A stretch of 41,843 bases of DNA from positions 1-41,843 of the forward strand of contig NZ_JADNRL010000011.1 of the NCBI RefSeq assembly GCF_015595025.1, written 5' to 3'. The DNA is from Halomonas sp. KAO (lineage in GTDB: Bacteria > Pseudomonadota > Gammaproteobacteria > Pseudomonadales > Halomonadaceae). Position numbers and translations under genes: made by a program. Below the pieces are notes generated by a model. It was not told the DNA's origin and did not search any database. It was given only the letters and a program-made list of their open reading frames with translations. Below are positions 24,031 through 32,664 of the stretch, in pieces; within the stretch, counting starts at the first letter, position 1; every line of letters starts with the position of its first letter.

Positions 24031-25438
24031 TATTGCACGCGTGATGGTCGTCGATGACGACCGCGCCATCCGCTGGGTGCTGGAGCGCGCCCTGGCCCAG
24101 CCCGACCTCGACGTGGAGTGCCTCGAGCGTGCCGACTCGGCTCTCGAACGCCTGCTGGCCGACCCGCCTGACGTGCTGATGACCGATATCCGCATGCCGG
24201 GCATCGATGGTCTCGATCTGATGGCCAGGGTGCGCGAGGCGCACCCGGAGCTGCCGGTGATCGTGATGACCGCTCACTCCGACCTGGATAGTGCCGTGGC
24301 CTCCTATCAGGGCGGTGCCTTCGAATACCTGCCCAAGCCCTTCGATGTCGATGAGGCACTGGCGCTGGTGCGCCGTGCAGTGGCCCATGCCCGCGAGCGC
24401 CGCAGGCCGATCAGCGCCCCGGAGGGGCTGGATGCCGAGATCATCGGCGAGGCGCCGGCCATGCAGGAGGTGTTCCGCGCCATCGGCCGGCTCTCCCACT
24501 CGCCCATTACGGTGCTGATCAATGGCGAGTCGGGTACCGGCAAGGAGCGCGTCGCCCGGGCGCTGCATCAGCACAGCCCGCGGACGGACAAGCCCTTCGT
24601 GGCGCTGAACATGGCGGCGATTCCCCACGACCTGATCGAGTCCGAGCTGTTCGGCCACGAGAAGGGGGCCTTTACCGGGGCGACCGCAAGTCGGCAGGGC
24701 CGTTTCGAGCAGGCCGACGGGGGTAGCCTGTTTCTCGACGAGATCGGTGACATGCCCGCCGAGGCTCAGACTCGGCTGCTGCGCGTGCTGGCCGACGGCG
24801 AGTTCTATCGGGTGGGCGGGCATACCCCGGTGAAGGTGGATGTGCGCATCATCGCCGCCACCCATCAGGATCTGGAGCGGCTGGTGGAGGAGGGGCGCTT
24901 CCGCGAGGATCTGTTCCATCGGCTCAATGTGATTCGTGTGCATCTGCCGCGGCTGGCCGAGCGCCGCGAGGATATCCCGCAATTGACGCGTCACTTTCTG
25001 GCCGAGGCGGCCAGGGAGCTGGCAACCGACGTCAAGGTGCTGACCCCCGAGGCGGAGCGCTATTTGGCGCGACTGCCCTGGCCCGGTAACGTTCGCCAGC
25101 TGGAGAACACCTGCCGCTGGCTGACCGTGATGGCCTCGGGGCGCGAGATTCTCTGCGAGGATCTGCCGCCGGAGCTGCGCCAGGTGAACGAGGAGATGCT
25201 CGGCGCCAGCGGCGACTGGCGGGCGGCCTTTCGCGACTGGGCCGATCAGGCCCTGGCCGCCGGCCATACGCACCTGCTGGAGGAGGCCATGCCCGACGTC
25301 GAGCGCATCCTGATCGAGACCGCGCTGCGCCATACCGGTGGACGCAAGGGAGAGGCCGCCGAACTGCTGGGCTGGGGGCGCAATACCCTGACGCGAAAGT
25401 TGAAGACGCTGTTGCCGGCGCTGGCCGAGGGAGAGTGA
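24023..25438 (+). CDS. glnG: nitrogen regulation response regulator NtrC/GlnG
   Basis: A 471-residue sigma-54 activator. The receiver domain (about 1-120) has the phosphorylated Asp55 in DVLMTDIRMPGIDG with Lys in YLPKPFD. The AAA+ domain (about 140-380) carries Walker A GESGTGKE, the sigma-54 contact loop GAFTGA, Walker B GGSLFLDEIGDMP and the arginine-finger region VRIIAATHQDLE. The C-terminal Fis-type helix-turn-helix reads VERILIETALRHTGGRKGEAAELLGWGRNTLTRKLK. Phosphorylated by GlnL, it should bind the sites at 19435 and 22832 and drive the glnA sigma-54 promoter. Translation is coupled to glnL. Confidence 0.97.
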   Translation: MTDIARVMVVDDDRAIRWVLERALAQPDLDVECLERADSALERLLADPPDVLMTDIRMPGIDGLDLMARVREAHPELPVIVMTAHSDLDSAVASYQGGAFEYLPKPFDVDEALALVRRAVAHARERRRPISAPEGLDAEIIGEAPAMQEVFRAIGRLSHSPITVLINGESGTGKERVARALHQHSPRTDKPFVALNMAAIPHDLIESELFGHEKGAFTGATASRQGRFEQADGGSLFLDEIGDMPAEAQTRLLRVLADGEFYRVGGHTPVKVDVRIIAATHQDLERLVEEGRFREDLFHRLNVIRVHLPRLAERREDIPQLTRHFLAEAARELATDVKVLTPEAERYLARLPWPGNVRQLENTCRWLTVMASGREILCEDLPPELRQVNEEMLGASGDWRAAFRDWADQALAAGHTHLLEEAMPDVERILIETALRHTGGRKGEAAELLGWGRNTLTRKLKTLLPALAEGE

Positions 25439-25544
25439 GCCCACGAGGCTATTGGGCGAGGAGCTATGGGACGAAAGGTGCATTGTGAGGAGGTGGCGCC
25501 CTGGCTTAGCGTCCATAAGAATGCATTGATTCAGCAGGCCTGCC

Positions 25545-26495
25545 ATGTCCGCCCTCACCACACCGTCCCAGCACATCCACGTTACCGAGGTGGGGTTGCG
25601 CGATGGTCTCCAGAACGAGCCGGTGGTGCTGAGTACCGAGCAGAAGCTGACCCTGGCCAGGGCGCTGGTCGCCGCCGGCGTGCGCGAATTCGAGGTCAGC
25701 TCCTTCGTCAGCCCAAGGGCGGTGCCGGCGCTGGCCGATGCCGCCGAGATGGTTGCGGCGCTGCGTGGTGTGGGGGGGCTGCATCTCTCGGCCCTGGTCC
25801 CCAACCTGCGTGGCGCCGAGCGGGCGCTTGAGGCGGGCGTCGACTCGGTGGTGCTGTTTGTCTCCGCTTCCGAGCGTCACAACGCCAAGAACGTCAACCG
25901 CAGCGTGGCGGCCTCACTCGAGGGGTTCGAGCAGGTGGCGCGCCTGCTCGAGGGTAGCGATATAGCCCTCAGGGGGGCCGTCGCCACCGCCTTCGGTTGC
26001 CCCTTTACGGGCAATGTCCCGGTCGAGTCGGTGACCGGGATCGCCCGACACTTCGCCGACCTGGGCGCGACGCACCTCTCTCTCGGCGATACCACCGGCA
26101 TGGCCACGCCGCCGCTGGTCACCGAGCGTGTCACACGGCTGCGGGACGCGACGCCCAACCTTCCGCTGACGCTCCACTTTCACAATACCCGCGGCATCGG
26201 CCTGGCCAATGTCATGCAGGGGCTGGCGCTCGGCGTCGACCGCTACGAGAGCTCCATCGGCGGGCTCGGCGGCTGCCCCTTTGCGCCGGGGGCCTCGGGC
26301 AATATCGCCACCGAGGACCTGGCCTATCTGCTCGAGGAGATGGGGCTCGAGACCGGCCTCGACCTCGAGGGACTGATCACCGCGGCAGGCCGCGCCAGCG
26401 AGCTGATGGGTCGCCGTCTGCCGGCCCAGGTCTCCCAGGCCGGCCCCCGTCTGGCACTGAGCGACTGCAGCGTCGTACCCACCGCACAGGGATGA
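25545..26495 (+). CDS. hydroxymethylglutaryl-CoA lyase-like enzyme (HMGL family)
   Basis: A 316-residue TIM-barrel lyase that cleaves 3-hydroxy-acyl-CoA substrates; the reference reaction is HMG-CoA to acetoacetate plus acetyl-CoA. Visible motifs are TEVGLRDGLQNEP (catalytic Arg-Asp), the metal-binding HFHNTRG and the active-site Cys loop GGLGGCPFAPGASGNIATED. In human HMG-CoA lyase the metal motif reads HCHDTYGQ, so Asp to Asn and Tyr to Arg changes are present; similar changes occur in bacterial homologues and could mean another substrate. Its stop overlaps the CoA-transferase start by 4 bases (ATGA). First gene of the 25545-30715 unit, starting 107 bases after glnG. Confidence 0.9.
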   Translation: MSALTTPSQHIHVTEVGLRDGLQNEPVVLSTEQKLTLARALVAAGVREFEVSSFVSPRAVPALADAAEMVAALRGVGGLHLSALVPNLRGAERALEAGVDSVVLFVSASERHNAKNVNRSVAASLEGFEQVARLLEGSDIALRGAVATAFGCPFTGNVPVESVTGIARHFADLGATHLSLGDTTGMATPPLVTERVTRLRDATPNLPLTLHFHNTRGIGLANVMQGLALGVDRYESSIGGLGGCPFAPGASGNIATEDLAYLLEEMGLETGLDLEGLITAAGRASELMGRRLPAQVSQAGPRLALSDCSVVPTAQG

Positions 26496-27706
26496 TGGCG
26501 AACATGACTCCTACCTCCTCCAGCTCTACCGGCTCGCTTGCGGGCGTACGCGTCATCGATCTGACCCGGGTGATCTCCGGCCCCTTCTGTACCCAGATCC
26601 TCGGCGACCACGGTGCCGACGTGATCAAGATCGAGCCGCCCGGCAAGGGCGACGTGGTTCGCCAGCAGGGCAATATGGTCGATGGCGAAAGCTGGTACTT
26701 CGCCCAGTTCAATCGCAACAAGCGCTCGCTCACCCTCGATCTGCGCAGCGACGAAGGCAAGCAGATCCTTCACCGGCTGCTCGAGGATGCCGACGTGCTG
26801 GTGGAGAATTTCCGCCCCGGGGTGCTGGACAAGATGGGGCTCGACGACGACACCCTGCGCCAGCGTTACCCCCGGCTCGTGGTGGGGCGCATCAACGGTT
26901 TCGGCTCCAGCGGGCCCTATCGCGACCGCCCGGCCTACGACTTTATCGCCCAGGCCATGAGCGGCTTCATGGGCGTCAACGGCAGCGCCGATGGCGAGCC
27001 GATGCGGGCGGCACCGCCGATCAGCGACATGGTGGCCAGCCAGAACCTGGCCTTCGGCATCTGTGCGGCCCTGGTGCGCCGCGCCACCACGGGGCGGGGC
27101 GATATCGTCGAGACGGCCCTGACCAACGGCCTGATCGCCATGATGGGCTACCTGGCGGCGGAGTACTTCGCCACCGACCGCGTACCGGCCCGCACCGGCA
27201 ACGATCACCCCATGCTCTATCCCTACGGGCTGTTTACCGCCCGTGATGGCGAGGTGGCGATCGCGCCGAGCAACGACACCATGGTCGAGCGCTTCCTCGG
27301 CGCCCTGGACATGCTGCACCTGCTCGACGATGAGCGCTTCGCCGACAATCGTCGGCGCATGGCCAACCGCGAGGCGCTGCGCGAGATACTCAATGCCATC
27401 ATCGTGACGCGCCGGGTCGACGAGTGGATCGAGCACTTCAATCACGCGGGGGTCCCCTGCGGACGCGTGCATGACCTGCGCGAGACCTTCGATGACCCCC
27501 AGGTGCAGGCCCAGGAGATGCGCCTGGAGCTGACCCAGGCCTCCGGCCGGGTGCCCGTCACCGGCTTTCCGGTCAAACTGCGCGAGGCGCCCGCGAGCCT
27601 CTACTACCCGGTGCCTAAGCTCGGGGAGCATACCGAGGAGCTGCTGGCCGAACTGGGCATCGAGGGCGATGAGCTGACGACCCTGCGGGAGCGTCGCGTG
27701 ATTTAA
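26492..27706 (+). CDS. class III CoA-transferase (CaiB/BaiF family)
   Basis: A 404-residue enzyme that moves CoA between carboxylic acids, working as an interlocked dimer. It opens LAGVRVIDLTRVISGPFCTQILGDHGADVIKIE, the family N-terminus. The catalytic Asp is probably Asp179 in PPISDMVASQNLA. NRNKRSLTLDLRS, DVLVENFRPGVLDKMGL and GRINGFGSSGPYRDRPAYD are further family blocks. The human enzyme of this family, SUGCT, activates glutarate and 3-hydroxy-3-methylglutarate using succinyl-CoA. Coupling to an HMG-CoA-lyase-like gene and a TTT transporter makes a similar acid a reasonable substrate (inference). The start could be either of two adjacent ATG codons (26492 or 26495). Confidence 0.92.
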   Translation: MMANMTPTSSSSTGSLAGVRVIDLTRVISGPFCTQILGDHGADVIKIEPPGKGDVVRQQGNMVDGESWYFAQFNRNKRSLTLDLRSDEGKQILHRLLEDADVLVENFRPGVLDKMGLDDDTLRQRYPRLVVGRINGFGSSGPYRDRPAYDFIAQAMSGFMGVNGSADGEPMRAAPPISDMVASQNLAFGICAALVRRATTGRGDIVETALTNGLIAMMGYLAAEYFATDRVPARTGNDHPMLYPYGLFTARDGEVAIAPSNDTMVERFLGALDMLHLLDDERFADNRRRMANREALREILNAIIVTRRVDEWIEHFNHAGVPCGRVHDLRETFDDPQVQAQEMRLELTQASGRVPVTGFPVKLREAPASLYYPVPKLGEHTEELLAELGIEGDELTTLRERRVI

Positions 27707-27769
27707 GGCAGTAGAGCCGCGGGCAGGCCGGTCGTGCCTGCCATAACAACAAGCAGAAGGAGCACACCA

Positions 27770-28765
27770 ATGCGTACCGTCAAGAAAGGGGGTCTCGGCC
27801 TTGTCGCCGCTACTTTGGCAGGCGTCGGGTTCGCCATCAGCGCGCCGGCCCAGGCGCTGCCGATCAGCGAATGCATCGCGCCGGCCGACCCGGGTGGCGG
27901 CTGGGACTTTACCTGTCGCTCGGTCGGCAAGCTGTTGCTGGAGCTGGACCTCGTGGAGAGCCCGGTGCAGATCACCAACATGCCGGGCGGCGTGGGGGCG
28001 GTGGCCTTCGCCAACGTCGAGAGCAGCCGGGCCGACGACAGCGACCTGGTGGTGGCCACCAGCACGGTTGGCGTGACCCAGATTGCCCAGGGCAAGTACC
28101 CCGGCGGTGCCGATACCATGCGCTGGCTGGCCATGCTGGGGACCGATGTGGGCGTCATCCTGGTCGACGACGAGAGCGAATACGAGAGCCTCGAGCAGCT
28201 GATGACCACCCTGGTCGAGGATCCGGGCGCCCTGGCCGTGGCCGGCTCCAGCGGTGCCGGCGGCTGGGATCATATCCGTGCCCTGATGCTGGCCAAGGAG
28301 GCGGGCATGCCCAATGAACAGATCGGCAACCTGCGCTGGGTGCAGTTCGACGGCGGCGGCCCCGCGGTGACCCAGATGATGGGCGGCCATGTCGACGTGG
28401 TGTCTACCGACCTGGGCGAGATCGCCGGTTTCATCGAGTCCGGCGATGTACGCGTGCTGGCGGTGCTCTCCGAGGAGCCGCTGCCCGCTCCCTTCGATGA
28501 TCTGCCCACCGCCGCCTCCCAGGGCTATGACGTGGCCGGCTACAACTGGCGCGGCTTCTATACCGGTGGCGAGGTCTCCGATGAGGACTATGCCGGCATG
28601 GTCGATGACCTGAAGTCCCTCTACGACAGCGAGGAGTGGAAGGCGGTGGCCGAGCAGAATGGCCTGGTGCCGCTATGGCGAGGTGGCGATGAGTTCAACG
28701 GCTTCGTGCTGGAAACCATCGACCAGGTGGAGTCCATTTCTCGAGAGATCGGAGTCATCGAGTGA
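27770..28765 (+). CDS. tctC: tripartite tricarboxylate transporter substrate-binding protein (TctC/Bug)
   Basis: A 331-residue periplasmic binding protein. The signal peptide covers about residues 1-25 (GLVAATLAGVGFAISAPAQA). The mature protein begins PISECIAPADPGGGWDFTCR, the Bug-family first loop (PADPGGGWD), followed by NMPGGVGAVAFANV, GSSGAGGWDHIRA and VQFDGGGPAVTQMMGGHVDVV, which hold the carboxylate-binding residues. It captures an organic acid for TctAB. GAAGGAG lies 7 bases before the ATG. Its stop overlaps the tctB GTG start by 4 bases. It follows the CoA-transferase by 63 bases, so the unit is probably a single operon. Confidence 0.93.
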   Translation: MRTVKKGGLGLVAATLAGVGFAISAPAQALPISECIAPADPGGGWDFTCRSVGKLLLELDLVESPVQITNMPGGVGAVAFANVESSRADDSDLVVATSTVGVTQIAQGKYPGGADTMRWLAMLGTDVGVILVDDESEYESLEQLMTTLVEDPGALAVAGSSGAGGWDHIRALMLAKEAGMPNEQIGNLRWVQFDGGGPAVTQMMGGHVDVVSTDLGEIAGFIESGDVRVLAVLSEEPLPAPFDDLPTAASQGYDVAGYNWRGFYTGGEVSDEDYAGMVDDLKSLYDSEEWKAVAEQNGLVPLWRGGDEFNGFVLETIDQVESISREIGVIE

Positions 28766-29214
28766 AGGAGGGAGTCGGGGCGGTCGGTGATCGTGTCACC
28801 GGGGTAGTGCTGTTGTTGGTGGCAGCGGTTGCCTGGTGGCTGTCCCATGATTTCACTAGCGGTTTCGGGCAGACGATAGGGCCGGGAGCTTTCCCGCGTC
28901 TGGTCAGCGTGCCCCTGGGGCTGCTGTCGCTCTACCTGATCGCCCGCCCGGGAGTGAATCAGCGCTGGCCGGAACGGTCGGCGCTGCTCCGCCAGCTTAG
29001 CCTGCTGGTCCTGCTGATGGTCTATGCGGGGCTGATTCAGCCGCTGGGCTTTCTGCCTACCGCCCTGCTGACCGTGACCCTCATGATCCGGCTCTTCGGT
29101 GCCAGCTGGCGCCAGGCCCTGCCGTTCGGCCTGCTGCTGACCCTGGGCCTCTACCTTCTCTTCGAATTCGCCCTCGGCATGCCGCTGCCCGACATGCCGG
29201 GCATGAACTGGTAA
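28762..29214 (+). CDS. tctB: tripartite tricarboxylate transporter small membrane subunit TctB
   Basis: A 150-residue inner-membrane protein with four hydrophobic segments (VVLLLVAAVAWWLS, PLGLLSLYLI, LLVLLMVYAGLIQPLGFLPTALL, LLLTLGLYLLFEFALGM). The GQTIGPGAFPRLVS stretch and the GFLPTALL-to-LPxxPG end are typical of TctB. It forms the membrane complex with TctA. The GTG start overlaps the tctC stop (GTGA), so translation is coupled; 7 bases separate it from tctA. Confidence 0.92.
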   Translation: MKEGVGAVGDRVTGVVLLLVAAVAWWLSHDFTSGFGQTIGPGAFPRLVSVPLGLLSLYLIARPGVNQRWPERSALLRQLSLLVLLMVYAGLIQPLGFLPTALLTVTLMIRLFGASWRQALPFGLLLTLGLYLLFEFALGMPLPDMPGMNW

Positions 29215-29221
29215 ACGCGCC

Positions 29222-30715
29222 ATGGAACTCCTCGCCTTTCTCGCCCAGGGCTTCGCCGTGGCGCTCGAGCCCCAGCACCTGTTTCTGGCGCTGGTGGGTT
29301 GCGCCCTGGGCACCCTGATCGGAGCGCTGCCCGGCCTCGGGCCGGTCAACGGGGTGGCGCTGATGATCCCGCTCACCTTCAACTTCAGCCTCTCGGCCAC
29401 CGCCGCGCTGATCCTGCTGGTCAGCATCTATTACGGTTGCATGTATGGCGGCCGCATCAGCTCCATCCTGCTCAATATTCCCGGCGACGAGCCGGCCATG
29501 ATGACCACCCTGGATGGCTTTCCCATGGCGCAGCAGGGCCGTGGCGGCGAGGCGCTGGGACTGACCGGTGTCGCCTCCTTCGTCGGCGCCCTGGTGTCTA
29601 CGGTGGGTTTGGTGCTGTTCGCCCCGGTGCTGGTGGACTTCGCCATTCGCTTCGGCCCGGCCGAGTACTTCGCGCTGTTCGTGCTGGCCTTCGCCACCAT
29701 CGGTGGGGTGACCGGGGGGCACCTGGCGAAGAGTTTCCTGGCCGCCTGCCTGGGACTGCTGCTGGGCACCGTGGGCATCGATGCGGTCAGCAGCGTGCCC
29801 CGCTACACCTTCGGCTGGTATGAGCTCTACGACGGCATCGACTTTATCGTGGCGCTGGTGGGGCTGTTCGCCATCTCCGAGTGCCTGGTGTTCCTGGAGG
29901 ATAGCCATCAGGGGCGCAAGCCCACCATGACCCTGGGGTCGGCCCTGCCGGGTGTGCGCACCGCCTGGCGCTGCCGTGGCACTATCGGGCGCAGCTCGGT
30001 GCTGGGTTTCATCGCCGGCGTGCTCCCAGGAGCGGGGGCGGCGCTGGGCAGCCTCCTCTCCTATACCCTGGAGCGGCGCTGGCAGGGCGCGCGTGGTGAC
30101 TTCGGCAAGGGCGACCCACATGGGGTGGCGGCCCCGGAGGCGGGCAATAACGCCGCCGCCGGTGGCGCGCTGATTCCCATGCTGTCGCTGGGCATTCCCG
30201 GCAGCGGGACCACGGCCATCCTGCTGGCCCTGCTGCTGTCGATGAACATCACCCCGGGACCGCTGCTGTTCGAGAACCAGCCCGAGCTGGTATGGGGCCT
30301 GGTGGCGGCGCTGTTTATCGGTAACCTAATGCTGCTGGCGCTCAATATCCCGCTGGTGGGGCTCTTCGCCCGCGTGCTGCGTGCGCCGGGCTGGTTCCTG
30401 ATGCCCATGGTGGTCATGGTCGCCTTCGTCGGTGTCTATTCGCTCGGCAACAGCGCCTTCGACCTCTACCTGATGCTGGCCTTCGGCGTGCTGGGCTATG
30501 TGCTGCGCAAGCTGGAGATCCCCACGGTGCCGGTGGTGCTGGGACTGCTGCTGGGGGGACAGATGGAGTACAACCTGCGTCGCGCCATGTCGATCTCAGG
30601 GGGGGACTGGAGCATCATCTGGAACAGTGGCATCTCGCTGGGGATCTATCTCTTCGCCATTGCGCTGCTGCTGGGTGGGCTGCTGTTCCACTGGCTGATG
30701 AAACGGCGAGTGTAG
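29222..30715 (+). CDS. tctA: tripartite tricarboxylate transporter large membrane subunit TctA
   Basis: A 497-residue membrane carrier, the translocating subunit of the TTT system. About twelve hydrophobic segments are expected. Family signatures include ALVGCALGTLIGALPGLGPVNGVALM, YYGCMYGGRISSILLNIPGDEPAMMT and the second half PEAGNNAAAGGALIPMLSLGIPGSGTTAILL. Uptake uses the ion gradient and depends on TctC. Normal length, ending in the basic MKRRV. It closes the 25545-30715 unit and is followed 67 bases later by a palindromic terminator. Confidence 0.95.
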   Translation: MELLAFLAQGFAVALEPQHLFLALVGCALGTLIGALPGLGPVNGVALMIPLTFNFSLSATAALILLVSIYYGCMYGGRISSILLNIPGDEPAMMTTLDGFPMAQQGRGGEALGLTGVASFVGALVSTVGLVLFAPVLVDFAIRFGPAEYFALFVLAFATIGGVTGGHLAKSFLAACLGLLLGTVGIDAVSSVPRYTFGWYELYDGIDFIVALVGLFAISECLVFLEDSHQGRKPTMTLGSALPGVRTAWRCRGTIGRSSVLGFIAGVLPGAGAALGSLLSYTLERRWQGARGDFGKGDPHGVAAPEAGNNAAAGGALIPMLSLGIPGSGTTAILLALLLSMNITPGPLLFENQPELVWGLVAALFIGNLMLLALNIPLVGLFARVLRAPGWFLMPMVVMVAFVGVYSLGNSAFDLYLMLAFGVLGYVLRKLEIPTVPVVLGLLLGGQMEYNLRRAMSISGGDWSIIWNSGISLGIYLFAIALLLGGLLFHWLMKRRV

Positions 30716-30782
30716 ATCACGGCCTCTTCCCTTCGAGTCGCACCCTCACCGAGGCTTCAACGACTCCAACGACTCCAACGAA

Positions 30783-30812
30783 AAAGGGGCGCCGGCATGC
30801 CGGCGCCCCTTT
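30783..30812. terminator. bidirectional Rho-independent terminator
   Basis: A perfect 30-base palindrome (AAAGGGGCGCCGGCA and its complement). It has TTT on the plus side and a longer T run on the minus side, from the A tract at 30780-30785. It serves tctA and the leftward aminopeptidase gene. Directly upstream is a small direct repeat of AACGACTCC. Confidence 0.88.
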
Positions 30813-30848
30813 CCTATTGGGCCTCGTCCCGCAGGGGGCGAGGCTCGC

Positions 30849-32663
30849 CTAGCCTTGCGCGAGCGGCCGGGTGCGCGCCTCCAGCCAGGCCAGGGCGTCG
30901 CCCTCGAGGTGGGGGGCGAGTCGTTCGCGCACCTCGGCGTGGTAGGCGTCGAGCCAGTCGGCCTCGGCGGCGTCGAGCAGCGCGACGTCGAGGCAGCGGG
31001 TGTCGATCGGACACAGGGTCAGCGTCTCGAAGCGCAGGAAGTCACCGAAGTCGCTCGCCTCGGCCGGCCGGTTGGCGACCAGGTTCTCGATGCGCACCCC
31101 CCACTGCCCCGGCCGATACACCCCGGGCTCGATGGAGGTGATCATCCCCGCACGCATGGCGGTGTGGGGCGCCACCGGCGCGCCGGCGCTGATCACCTGG
31201 GGCCCCTCGTGGACGTTGAGGAAGTAGCCCACGCCGTGGCCGGTTCCGTGACCGTAGTCGCGGCCGATGGCCCATAGCGGTGCCCGGGCGATGGCGTCCA
31301 GGCGGGGCGCGGCGATGCCCTGCGGGAACTGGGCCCGGGAGAGGGCGATGGTGCCTTTGAGCACCAGGCTGCAGTCCTCGCGCTGGGCCGCCGATACCTC
31401 GCCTACCGGCACCATGCGGGTGATGTCGGTGGTGCCGCCGTGGTACTGGCCGCCGGAGTCGATCAGCAGCAGGCCGTTGCCCTCGATCACCGCGTGGGCC
31501 TCGGGCGTGGCCCGGTAGTGGGGCAGGGCGCCATTGGCGTTGAAGGCGGCGATGGTGTTGAAGCTCTCGCTGACGAAGTGCGGGTCCCGGGCGCGCTCCT
31601 CGCGCAGCCGCGTCTCCACGTCCAGCTCGGTGACTCGCTCGCCGCGCGCAAGCGCCTGCTCCAGCCAGGCGAAGAAGCGGCACAGGGCGGCCCCGTCGGC
31701 CTCCATGGTGCGGCGCACATGGGCCAGTTCCTGGTCGGTCTTGCGGCCCTTGTCCAGGGTGCTGGGCTGGAAGGCCTCGACCACTGCCATCTCGGTGGGG
31801 AGCGCCTGGCGTGTGCCCAGGGTCAGCCTGGCCGGGTCGAGCAGCACGCATGACTCGGCGGGCAGGGCGGCGAGATGCGCGCGCCAGTCGTCGTAGGGGG
31901 CGATGTCGATGCCGTCGGCGGCCAGCGCCGCCTCGAGCTCAGCCTCGACGGTGCCGGGGGCGACGAACAGGGTCGCCGTCTCCCGGCCGACCAGCAGATG
32001 GGCGAGGAACACCGGGTTGTAGGCGACGTCGTCGCCGCGCAGCTGGGTCAGCCAGGCGATGTCGTCCAGGGTCGAGATCGGGTGCCAGTCGGCACCCTGC
32101 TCGGTCATGGCCGCGCGCACCCGCGCCAGACGCTCGGGGCGCGTCTCGTCCCGGAAGGCGGCGGGCTGGGCGTAGAGCGGCTGAGCGGGCAGCGCCGGTC
32201 GCCCCGGCCAGATGGCGTCGAGCAGGTCCAGGTCACCGCGCTGGGCGATGCCGACGGGGCCGAGAATCTCCTCCATCTGGCTGGCGTGGGCCAGGGCGAC
32301 CACCTGGGCGTCGTAGCCAATGGTGGCGCCGGCCGGCAGGCGCTCGGCCAGCCACGCCATGGGCGCCGTGGCCTGGCCCTGAACCAGTTTCATCATGGCG
32401 ATGCCGCTGCCCGCCAGCTGAGCCTCGGCCTGCACGAAGTAACGGCTGTCGACCCACATTCCGGCGGCCTCCTGGGTCACCACCAGGGTACCCACCGAGC
32501 CGTCGAAGCCGGAGAGCCAGGCGCGGCCGGCCCAGTGCTCGGGCAGATACTCGGAGTTGTGGGGGTCGGAGGAGGGCAGCCACCAGGCGTCGATGGCGTG
32601 CTCGCGCATGACGGTGCGCAGGGCGGCGAGTCGGTCCGCGGGCGTCGAGAGGGCTTGGCTCAT
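30849..32663 (-). CDS. Xaa-Pro aminopeptidase, M24B family (long form)
   Basis: A 604-residue cytosolic metallopeptidase that removes the N-terminal residue before proline. It has the long architecture, with two creatinase-like N-terminal domains (about 1-310) before the pita-bread catalytic domain, as in eukaryotic XPNPEP1 rather than E. coli PepP. Metal ligands are visible: two Asp in LLIDSGGQYHGGTTDITR, His in GHGTGHGVGYFLNVHEGP, Glu in SIEPGVY and Glu in GVRIENLV. Its start lies one base after the stop of the POT transporter gene, so the pair forms an operon in which imported di/tripeptides are hydrolysed inside. Confidence 0.94.
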   Translation of the reverse strand: MSQALSTPADRLAALRTVMREHAIDAWWLPSSDPHNSEYLPEHWAGRAWLSGFDGSVGTLVVTQEAAGMWVDSRYFVQAEAQLAGSGIAMMKLVQGQATAPMAWLAERLPAGATIGYDAQVVALAHASQMEEILGPVGIAQRGDLDLLDAIWPGRPALPAQPLYAQPAAFRDETRPERLARVRAAMTEQGADWHPISTLDDIAWLTQLRGDDVAYNPVFLAHLLVGRETATLFVAPGTVEAELEAALAADGIDIAPYDDWRAHLAALPAESCVLLDPARLTLGTRQALPTEMAVVEAFQPSTLDKGRKTDQELAHVRRTMEADGAALCRFFAWLEQALARGERVTELDVETRLREERARDPHFVSESFNTIAAFNANGALPHYRATPEAHAVIEGNGLLLIDSGGQYHGGTTDITRMVPVGEVSAAQREDCSLVLKGTIALSRAQFPQGIAAPRLDAIARAPLWAIGRDYGHGTGHGVGYFLNVHEGPQVISAGAPVAPHTAMRAGMITSIEPGVYRPGQWGVRIENLVANRPAEASDFGDFLRFETLTLCPIDTRCLDVALLDAAEADWLDAYHAEVRERLAPHLEGDALAWLEARTRPLAQG

Positions 32664-32664
32664 G

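Noticed and set aside
25997..26491. Upstream extension of the CoA-transferase frame
   Set aside because: It overlaps the lyase gene out of frame, and the peptide there is Arg/Gly/Pro-rich shadow sequence; the family N-terminus starts after 26492.
23825..28390. Very long antisense frames opposite glnG and the lyase/CoA-transferase genes (659 and 688 codons)
   Set aside because: They cross several well-recognised genes on the other strand and have shadow-type composition.
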